A program made the position numbers and the translations under genes. 64,000 nt of DNA from NCBI GenBank assembly GCA_019745395.1, contig JAIETG010000015.1, positions 1 through 64,000 on the forward strand, read 5' to 3'. Position 1 is the first letter of the stretch. The number at the start of each line of letters is the position of its first letter. The notes under the pieces were generated by a model, which was not told where the DNA came from, searched no databases, and was given only the letters and a program-made list of their open reading frames with translations. Below are positions 55,796 to 62,376 of the stretch, piece by piece. Source of the stretch: Rhabdochlamydiaceae bacterium (GTDB lineage: Bacteria > Chlamydiota > Chlamydiia > Chlamydiales > Rhabdochlamydiaceae).

Positions 55796-57036
55796 TTATT
55801 TGACTTTGAATAGGTTTCTTTAACAAAATACGCTAAAAAGATAGAAATGAGAACACTCACAGGTAGAACCCAAAGATGCGTTGCATAACCTGTAGACTGC
55901 TTTGTAATAAACAGCTGTGGAATAAAAAGAAGAAACGTGTTGAAAGCAAAAACTGACGTGTTCACAAGTCCGAGTCCCATCGCTCTTGTACTGTTAGACG
56001 AAAGCTCACTTACGCTTGTGTAGTAAAGCATAGATCCTGAAAGGAAAAATCCTGCCAAAAAGGAAATAATTTTGATGGGGATATAAGTATTGACATCAAA
56101 ATGAGGCAGATACAGACCCAGCATCAAAAAGATTGCTCCGAATACCAAAGAAATATGGATCACAAGGTTTCTTGATTTTAGCTTATTGGAAAGCCAACCT
56201 AAAAAAGGAGTTCCAATTCCGATTCCGACGAAGATCATTCCGCTGATTACCAAAGATTCGGAAGTATCGACTCCAAAGTGTTTTTCTACACTCATATACC
56301 AAAAGCTTGCATAAGAGGCTAAAGCACCAAAAGAGGTGGCCGCAGCCCAAGAACAAAGCCAGGTCTGTTTACTTTTAAAAACTGTCGCTGCACTTTTAGA
56401 AAAAGAGATTTTTTCTCCAGATTTTTTCTTAGAAGGGCTTCTTACAAAAAGAACGACTAAAACAACCAAACAAAAACCAAATATGGCTAGCTGTTGATAA
56501 ATAGTCTGCCAAGATACAGTTTCTAAGGCTTTAACTAAGTAGTAGTGAATGATAGCAGTTAATATACAAGATAGAGTTTGGGTAAGTCCAAATAAAATAG
56601 GAAATAGCTTAGGAGCAAACCACTCGGAAATCAACTTTCCTGCCGCAATAAATGCAAAGGAAGCTCCAAGTCCCTGGATAAAATTAGAGAGAGCAAACAT
56701 GGTAAGGTTTGTAGAAAATGTCAACGTGATATTTCCTAAGGCTAAGAAAAAAAGCCCGGTACCGACAACTATTCGGATAGGGAATCTATCTAATAGATAA
56801 CCTGCCGGGATCTGCATGGCAGCAAAACCTAAAATAAAAGATCCTATCGCAAAAGCAGCTCCAAAATCAGAAAGATGCAGATGCGATTTAATGGTATCCC
56901 CAAAGACAGCGCCTGCTGTATTTAGAAAAAATGCATAGATTACAAACAGGGTTACAATAAACCAAATTAATAATCCTTTAAAAGATGTTTTCATAAAAAT
57001 CCGCATAAAAATGTTCTTATAATTTCCTGTTATCAT
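55792..57036 (-). CDS. MFS transporter (metabolite:proton symporter type)
   Basis: The 414-residue frame has twelve predicted helices and the loop AGYLLDRFPIRIVVG, an MFS motif-A variant. The pattern suits the anion/sugar acid-type uptake carriers, but the substrate is not determinable. Start codon is uncertain: ATG candidates are at 57036, 57006 and 56994 (the latter after GCGGA). It overlaps the OprB gene end by four bases in convergent orientation; outer and inner membrane steps for one substrate may be encoded here. Confidence 0.85.
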   Translation of the reverse strand: MITGNYKNIFMRIFMKTSFKGLLIWFIVTLFVIYAFFLNTAGAVFGDTIKSHLHLSDFGAAFAIGSFILGFAAMQIPAGYLLDRFPIRIVVGTGLFFLALGNITLTFSTNLTMFALSNFIQGLGASFAFIAAGKLISEWFAPKLFPILFGLTQTLSCILTAIIHYYLVKALETVSWQTIYQQLAIFGFCLVVLVVLFVRSPSKKKSGEKISFSKSAATVFKSKQTWLCSWAAATSFGALASYASFWYMSVEKHFGVDTSESLVISGMIFVGIGIGTPFLGWLSNKLKSRNLVIHISLVFGAIFLMLGLYLPHFDVNTYIPIKIISFLAGFFLSGSMLYYTSVSELSSNSTRAMGLGLVNTSVFAFNTFLLFIPQLFITKQSTGYATHLWVLPVSVLISIFLAYFVKETYSKSNN

Positions 57037-57226
57037 TTATATTATTTATTTGCAAACATTTAAAAATTCGAAATAAAAAACCATTTAAAAAAGAAAAATA
57101 TATCCATAAAAGAACCGATTACGTAATAAAAATCTTAGAACCATGCACTAAGACTGTTGCAAAAATTCGCCCTTGTGGAGTTTTTGAATTAGCCAAACAT
57201 CCTTATAGACTATAGGAGAATATATT

Positions 57227-58624
57227 TTGTCTAAACCTTTTGACGTCATTGTAGTTGGATCTGGATATACAGGTTTATCTGCCGCACTAAAACTGCAAAG
57301 TGAAGGCTCTCATGTGCTCGTACTAGAAGCGAATAACCGAGTAGGAGGGCGCGCTCTTGATGTCCTCGTAGCAGGAAACTTCCGCTTAGAGCTGGGAGGT
57401 CAGTATATTGCTCCTGTGCAAGAAAGAGTAACTCGAATGATTTCCCATCTCGGCCTTGAAACATATCAAGCTTGGGGAAAAGGGAATAACTTTATGCTCT
57501 ACAAAGAGCAAATCGCCCTACATCAAGAAACTCCCGCAGAATGTATAGGAAAGCTTCTTGGAGATGTAAGCATCCAAAAAGAAATCGAAAAAACTCTCTC
57601 TCTTTTAGATGCCATGCAAAAAGATGTTCCTGCTGATAAACCTTGGCAATACCTTGATGCACATCTATGGGACTCCATGACATTCCAAAGTTGGATTGAT
57701 GGCCATGTAACTTCTGCTGCAGCCAAAGAATTTTTTCGCTTTATGACTAATCAAGGCTTTTCTACTGAGCCTGAACAGGTCTCTCTTTTACAGATGCTCT
57801 GGTTTTTTAAAACAAGTCATGGACTTCCTCCTTGGGCTATCGGAGGAAAGCAGGCAAATCGCGTAAAAGGAGGAACAGGGCTTGTTGCCATCAAAATGGC
57901 TGAAAAGCTAAAAGAGCCTGTTAGGTATGATGAACGTGTTATTAAAATCTCTCAAAGCGCCGAAAATATTACTGTCTTTACAGAAAAAAATATATTTTCT
58001 GCAAAATCTGCTATTGTTGCTATCCCTCCGCAAATGATTCCTGCTATTCATTACGAACCACAAATTCCTTCAGACATTCATCGGGCCTTTTCTTCTCTAC
58101 AAACAGGAAATGCTATGAAGGTCCAAGCAGTGTTTAAAACTCCTTTTTGGAGAGAGAAAAACCTTTCAGGAAATGGAATCTCTTTCAACCGCAGCCCGAC
58201 CTTTACCTACGATAATAGCGGAGAGGCAGGAACCCCTGGGGTTTTATTAGGATTTCTCACGGGCTCTCAAGCTACGGAAATGAACAAGTGGTCTTTAGAA
58301 AAACGAAAACAATCTATTTTATCAACCTGGGCACAGGTATTTGGATCTGAGATCATGGACCCGATTGAATATATCGAACACAACTGGCTTGAAGAGCCTA
58401 ATATCCGAGGAGGACATGGATGCCATTTTCCTCCAGGAGTCTGGAAAGAACTCGGAGCTGCCTTAGGACAAAAAAAAATGCCCCACTTTCAGAGGATTAT
58501 CTGGGCTGCATCGGATCTTGCCAAAGACTGGAATGGCTACTTAGAAGGGGCTATTCATGCGGGAGAACAAGCTGCTATAGAATCATTATCCTATAACATC
58601 AGAAAATCTCAAACTAAGAATTGA
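57227..58624 (+). CDS. flavin-dependent amine oxidase
   Basis: The 465-residue protein starts at TTG 57227, with AGGAG about ten bases upstream. It has the FAD-binding Rossmann start VIVVGSGYTGLSAALKLQSEG (residues 8-28), VLEANNRVGGRA (about residues 33-44), a GG-containing loop, and a C-terminal FAD segment (AASDLAKDWNGYLEGAIHAGEQAA). This is the layout of monoamine oxidase/polyamine oxidase-type flavoproteins, which oxidise amines to aldehydes plus H2O2. Substrate unknown. Its stop lies at the boundary of an IS30-like element end. Confidence 0.88.
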   Translation: MSKPFDVIVVGSGYTGLSAALKLQSEGSHVLVLEANNRVGGRALDVLVAGNFRLELGGQYIAPVQERVTRMISHLGLETYQAWGKGNNFMLYKEQIALHQETPAECIGKLLGDVSIQKEIEKTLSLLDAMQKDVPADKPWQYLDAHLWDSMTFQSWIDGHVTSAAAKEFFRFMTNQGFSTEPEQVSLLQMLWFFKTSHGLPPWAIGGKQANRVKGGTGLVAIKMAEKLKEPVRYDERVIKISQSAENITVFTEKNIFSAKSAIVAIPPQMIPAIHYEPQIPSDIHRAFSSLQTGNAMKVQAVFKTPFWREKNLSGNGISFNRSPTFTYDNSGEAGTPGVLLGFLTGSQATEMNKWSLEKRKQSILSTWAQVFGSEIMDPIEYIEHNWLEEPNIRGGHGCHFPPGVWKELGAALGQKKMPHFQRIIWAASDLAKDWNGYLEGAIHAGEQAAIESLSYNIRKSQTKN

Positions 58625-58696
58625 CCTGCTCTCCATAAATAAGTCCACCTGAAATTAGAGGTTTACGATAAAACTTAAGGCTAAGGGGGCGCAAAT
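58622..58696 (-). repeat. IS30-like element end, copy 2
   Basis: Reverse complement of the sequence at 1-76. It directly follows the transposase fragment and its outer end is the conserved GAGCAGGTCA, at which similarity stops in both copies. I read it as the terminal, non-coding part of an IS30-family element. Confidence 0.6.
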
Positions 58697-58950
58697 CATT
58701 CAAATTCCAAGCAAAGGTGCAACACGTGCGAACGTAAATGAGCTGTAAGGAGATAGAGATCTCCATCATAAGGCTTAGATAAGCGAACAGATGGATCTAT
58801 CCCTTGCAAAACCTCAGAGAATGCTTCCCTTACAGACTTGGCATCTTTTTTTCCCGGAATAGGCACAAGAATTAGATAACGAGTTGTCCTTTCTACTAAT
58901 GTCCCTAGAGCGCTTTTATGATTTCCCCCTATCAGCAAATCTCCTTCCAT
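58696..58950 (-). pseudogene. IS30-family transposase fragment
   Basis: The 84-residue frame begins EGDLLIGGNHKSALGTLVERTTRYLILV, the DDE-domain beginning of IS30 transposases (with the first catalytic aspartate in EGD). After about 50 residues it leaves the family sequence; the rest of the catalytic domain is missing, so it has an internal deletion. The missing N-terminal half is replaced abruptly by a copy of the exonuclease gene start (58949-59125). Not functional. Confidence 0.85.
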
Positions 58951-59125
58951 TTGCTAGATCAAGTTCTTTATGGTCCACTTCGCAGTCATAGAAAAACAAA
59001 GTCGTCTGAGGATTGGAAATTCTAGATACAGTCATGAGATCGCTCGGATTATCAGTTGAGGAGCAAGCAGAGTATCAGAACACTTGACTCTAAGAAAAGA
59101 GGAAAATAAAGATTTCGTTAACATT
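58949..59125. repeat. copy of the exonuclease gene 5' end joined to the IS30 remnant
   Basis: Matches 51989-52165 at offset 6960. It holds the first 29 codons and about 90 upstream bases of the double exonuclease gene, in the same orientation. One end abuts the transposase fragment exactly (58949/58950). Confidence 0.93.
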
Positions 59126-59629
59126 CAAAAAGATCTAGCAGATTAGGATAGTACGTCTCTTTCATCACACCTAGATTAAAAGCCTCTTCCCCTTGGGGAC
59201 AATGGCTAAAATTTATTCCATGACCGACATATACACCTATGTTTAAGTCAAGTATTGGGATTAAGCCAATTATAAAATCCTATACAAAAAAAATAAATTA
59301 CATAGAAAAAAGCCTACAACATCAAGCCTATACTCCATCGGCTAATCTTTATTTAATCGTTCAGTTTTCTGTTTTCAAGCAGAATATTTTCATTACATTA
59401 TTCGACATGAAAAACCTGAAATAAAAATTCTATTCTATTCGCTATTAACAACTAACACAGTTAAATGAAAAAAATAATTTGACAAAACTTTCAAACAAAC
59501 CTGATTATAAAAAATAAATAAAATAATTTAAACCTGTAAAACCAAATATAAACGTGCGAATCCAAATATTCGACATAAAACTTAAAATAATAAGTCGACT
59601 AATTTAATCAATATAAAAGGCGAAATTTT
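59126..59629. other. AT-rich region without a clear gene, with promoter-like site
   Basis: One plus-strand frame of 61 codons (59239-59424) exists but has no ribosome binding site and no recognisable sequence; its reality is doubtful. A TTGACA at 59479-59484, preceded by AAAATAAT, and a GATTAT about 18 bases later may be the promoter of the desaturase gene. The same ATAATTTGACA occurs at 61472-61482. Confidence 0.35.
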
Positions 59630-60388
59630 ATGATAAATAAAAAGCCACAAGAGAATTCTATTAATAACGAACGCGTAAACAGAGAAGATAAAAAAATTTT
59701 AATATTTGAAGAAAAAATAAAAAACAAAAACACAAAAAGGCTAATAGGAAAAATTATTCCATACATACTCATCCCATTCATGGCTATATGTAGTATTGTT
59801 GCAATATTTACAGACTTAAAATTCTTTACATGGGTCTGGTGTGTTTCTCAGGTTTTTTTGCTGTGGATTGCTGCAGACTTTATCTCTGGAATAGTACATT
59901 GGTGGGAAGACACATACGGCAATCCTAATTGGCCAATTATTGGTAAATATATTGTGAAGCCAAATTTAATCCATCATAAGGAACCAAACAAAATGCTTGA
60001 AAAACCGTATTGGAGGCGTATTAGTACATCGCTTATTACAGGTGTAATCATTGGCGTTATTTTCTGGCTCACTGGATTGCATTCATGGCAAATTTTTGTA
60101 TGTCTTCTTTTTGCCATACATGGAAATCAAATTCACGCTATGACCCATCGTCCAGATCATCTAAACGGAAAGGTCATTATATTTTTACAAAAGACAGGAA
60201 TTCTACAGAGTAAAAAGGCTCATAGATGGCACCATAAAGCCCCATATGAGACAAATTTCTGCGTTATGAGTGATTTTACAAATCCTATTCTTAACAAAAT
60301 TGAATTCTGGAAGAAACTAGAACGTATGATTCTAAAGCTTTTTAAAATCGATGTATTACGATCTTCATCAACTCGAGATGGATTGTAG
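59630..60388 (+). CDS. Kua/CarF/TMEM189-family desaturase
   Basis: The 252-residue protein has four predicted membrane helices. Its histidine motifs match the CarF/TMEM189/FAD4 family: DFISGIVHWWEDTYG (about residues 83-97), LIHHKEP (about 113-119), HGNQIHAMTH (about 163-172) and AHRWHHKAPYETNFCVMSDF (about 197-216). Known members are plasmanylethanolamine desaturase, which makes the vinyl ether of plasmalogens, and the plastid fatty acid desaturase FAD4. The substrate here is therefore an ether lipid or fatty acyl lipid. AAAGG lies before the ATG. It is unusual for the Chlamydiales core and sits in a transfer-scarred AT-rich island. Confidence 0.85.
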   Translation: MINKKPQENSINNERVNREDKKILIFEEKIKNKNTKRLIGKIIPYILIPFMAICSIVAIFTDLKFFTWVWCVSQVFLLWIAADFISGIVHWWEDTYGNPNWPIIGKYIVKPNLIHHKEPNKMLEKPYWRRISTSLITGVIIGVIFWLTGLHSWQIFVCLLFAIHGNQIHAMTHRPDHLNGKVIIFLQKTGILQSKKAHRWHHKAPYETNFCVMSDFTNPILNKIEFWKKLERMILKLFKIDVLRSSSTRDGL

Positions 60389-60411
60389 CATTAAATATGG
60401 TCAAAAAGTCA

Positions 60412-61119
60412 TCAGCCAACAGATTCTGCTGCCTGTAAAAAAGCTTGGATTAACGGATGCGTTGTTCCCATAAAAGATGAACGCTCTGGCTGATATAAAG
60501 TTGCTATAAAAAATGGATGATCAGACAACTCCACTACACGAACATTCTCTGATGAATCCATTCCCGTAATGCATAGAGCCGATCCATTCTCTAACAAATA
60601 TTTATAAGTAGGGTTAAGCCCAAAATGACAATTGAATAGCTCCTCGACTTGAGGTTGGTTGTAGATCTTCTGAATCCGTGATCCTTGTTTTAGAAAAATG
60701 GTTCCTTTTATTCCAACAAGAGAGCACGTAAGAGGCGTAATTAAAGGAATCGACGCTTGAGGATTAGACTCTAAATGATCGCTTTCAGGTAGCTGTAAAA
60801 CATTGCGAGCATACTCAATCAAAACATGCTGAAATCCCCCACAAGTCCCCAAAAAAGGGATCTGAACTTCTCTAGCAAAGGTGATGGCTCGTAAAACTCC
60901 CGTCATACTCTTATAAGGACTTCCTGGTACACACCAAATTCCCTGATAGTCTAAAAGCTCCAAGGCCGTAAATTCTAAAGATACAGAAGGGACCCAAGAA
61001 ATCTTCACATCTACGTGGACAGCTTTAGCTGCAATCTCTATCGCCTTAGAAATAGCATCATGCGCTATAACAGATGGATTGTAATCTCCTACAAGAGCAA
61101 TCTTTAAAGAACGTTTCAT
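60412..61119 (-). CDS. CTP-synthase-related class I glutamine amidotransferase-like protein
   Basis: The ATG at 61119 follows AGGAAGG; a TTG at 61125 is less likely. The 235-residue protein resembles the glutaminase half of CTP synthase without the synthetase half. The nucleophile elbow is FLGTCGGFQHVLIEY (about residues 91-105, Cys at about 95). The end, where CTP synthase has HPE, reads YQPERSS (about residues 213-219), so the triad histidine is replaced by Gln while the Glu is kept. Glutaminase activity is therefore doubtful; it could be a hydrolase of a different type or a regulator. True pyrG is elsewhere in the window (27659). Confidence 0.8.
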   Translation of the reverse strand: MKRSLKIALVGDYNPSVIAHDAISKAIEIAAKAVHVDVKISWVPSVSLEFTALELLDYQGIWCVPGSPYKSMTGVLRAITFAREVQIPFLGTCGGFQHVLIEYARNVLQLPESDHLESNPQASIPLITPLTCSLVGIKGTIFLKQGSRIQKIYNQPQVEELFNCHFGLNPTYKYLLENGSALCITGMDSSENVRVVELSDHPFFIATLYQPERSSFMGTTHPLIQAFLQAAESVG

Positions 61120-61125
61120 GAACAA

Positions 61126-61575
61126 GCCTTCCTAAAAACATAATTCCTCTTTCCAGTCTATTCTAAAAACCAATTTTCTGAATAGTACAGATCAATGGTT
61201 TTTTGGTGTATTTAGACAAAAAAACCCGTTAGTTGTTGCGATGAAAACCTTGGGGAAGACGTTAGTACCATTTACATTCCGAATTCGAGATCAGATATAC
61301 CGGCTCCTCTACTGAAAAAACATTTATATCATTCCCCTTACAGCAACAGTAAAAAAACAAGATTTTTACACTTCCCACTTGCAAAGTGGAAACATAAAAA
61401 ACAATTAAAGTTCCACACAAAAAAATCGCAGGTCACTTATATTCAATAGCCAACAAACTTAAACACAAAAAATAATTTGACACAGTTTACAATTACATTT
61501 CAAAATAACCTTAAAATAAGAGTTTGATATATAAAATAAAAAATTAGCACATTTTAATAAAACGAGGATAATTTT
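61126..61575. promoter_or_regulatory. intergenic region with TTGACA promoter-like site
   Basis: No open frame of note. A TTGACA at 61477-61482 preceded by AATAAT repeats the arrangement found upstream of the desaturase gene (59479-59484); a clear -10 element is not obvious. It lies 99 bases before the peptide gene. It may drive the peptide and the following gene. Confidence 0.35.
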
Positions 61576-61719
61576 ATGAAAAACAAAAAATCAGCAAAAA
61601 AATCACAGACGAAAAGCAAAAAAAAAGCAAGTAAAAAAACAGTGATTATAAGGACTAAAAAAAATAGAAAATCGTTGAATTTAGAAAGTAACTGTTACAT
61701 TAACGGTTGCTCGAAATAG
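61576..61719 (+). CDS. 47-residue lysine-rich peptide with C-terminal Cys pair, candidate RiPP precursor
   Basis: GAGGA lies about eight bases before the ATG. The 47-residue product is extremely basic over its first 35 residues (Lys/Ser/Ala/Thr, histone-H1-like) and ends LNLESNCYINGCSK, with two cysteines four residues apart. A long polar leader-like part plus a short distinct end with Cys, Asn, Tyr and Gly is reminiscent of a ribosomally made, modified peptide precursor, but the basic part could equally be a DNA/RNA-binding or antimicrobial segment. It lies 150 bases before a GRDP-like gene on the same strand and shares its upstream promoter-like motif with the desaturase. Confidence 0.5.
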   Translation: MKNKKSAKKSQTKSKKKASKKTVIIRTKKNRKSLNLESNCYINGCSK

Positions 61720-61869
61720 CTTTGAAGCATAGATCATCGATATCCCTATGACAGGCAATTAATTGTGATTGTCTATGTTATCTACGTTGGGTAGTAGTCT
61801 TGAAAAAGCCTGCTTTTCCGAAAGATCTAGTCTTAAGGATGTATTTATCAATAAAACAACGAGAAATAT

Positions 61870-62292
61870 ATGAAAAAACATAAAAACAAAGAAAAAAACA
61901 ATCCAACGAATTTAATTCAATACATCAAATGTATAAATCTCGATCTTGAATACATAGAAAAAAGATTGATGAATAAACTAGGATGGTCTCAAAAAAAAAC
62001 GAAGGAAGCTATAAGAAAATATAAAAATTTTCTCCTGCTTATTTTGAAGTATCCAGAGCAGCAATTTGCACCAACTTCTGATATCGATGAAGTGTGGCAC
62101 AATCACATCTTGTTCACTCGCGACTATACCAACGATTGTCAGGCAATATTTGGTAAATATATTCATCATAACCCATATAAAAACACGGGACCCAAAGAAA
62201 ACCATATGAAACAAAAGATAGGATCTCAAACTTCAGATATATATTTTCAAGAATTTCACGAAAAATATATTCCTGAAAATCGGAAGGTATAA
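61870..62292 (+). CDS. GRDP-like (DUF1399-type) protein
   Basis: The 140-residue protein contains a pattern of the glycine-rich domain protein-like family, YPEQQFAPTSDIDEVWHNHIL (about residues 58-78) followed by FTRDYTNDCQAIFGKYIHHNPY. Such domains occur mostly in plant and fungal proteins of uncertain function, and sporadically in bacteria. The acidic-Trp-His core (DIDEVWHxHI) could bind a metal. GAGA lies before the ATG. It probably shares a transcript with the Lys-rich peptide upstream. A terminator belonging to the convergent gene lies directly after it. Confidence 0.65.
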   Translation: MKKHKNKEKNNPTNLIQYIKCINLDLEYIEKRLMNKLGWSQKKTKEAIRKYKNFLLLILKYPEQQFAPTSDIDEVWHNHILFTRDYTNDCQAIFGKYIHHNPYKNTGPKENHMKQKIGSQTSDIYFQEFHEKYIPENRKV

Positions 62293-62308
62293 TTCAGACA
62301 AAAAAAAA

Positions 62309-62337
62309 TCCCTCCAGATCTTATGATCTAAAGGGAT
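62309..62337 (-). terminator. rho-independent terminator of the LRR gene
   Basis: ATCCCT-x-AGATC and GATCT-xx-AGGGAT form a two-part stem. On the minus strand it is followed by nine T (plus-strand A run at 62300-62308), so it terminates the minus-strand gene ending at 62377. Confidence 0.85.
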
Positions 62338-62376
62338 GAAAGAAAGCCTTGGCAGAGACCTACTCTACCGCAACTT

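Noticed and set aside
57160-57178. AAAATTCGCCCTT resembling the beginning of the sdaA end duplication
   Set aside because: Only about 13 bases match and similarity does not continue; chance in AT-rich DNA.
59239-59424. 61-residue frame before the desaturase gene
   Set aside because: No ribosome binding site and no recognisable protein character; mentioned only in the gap description.
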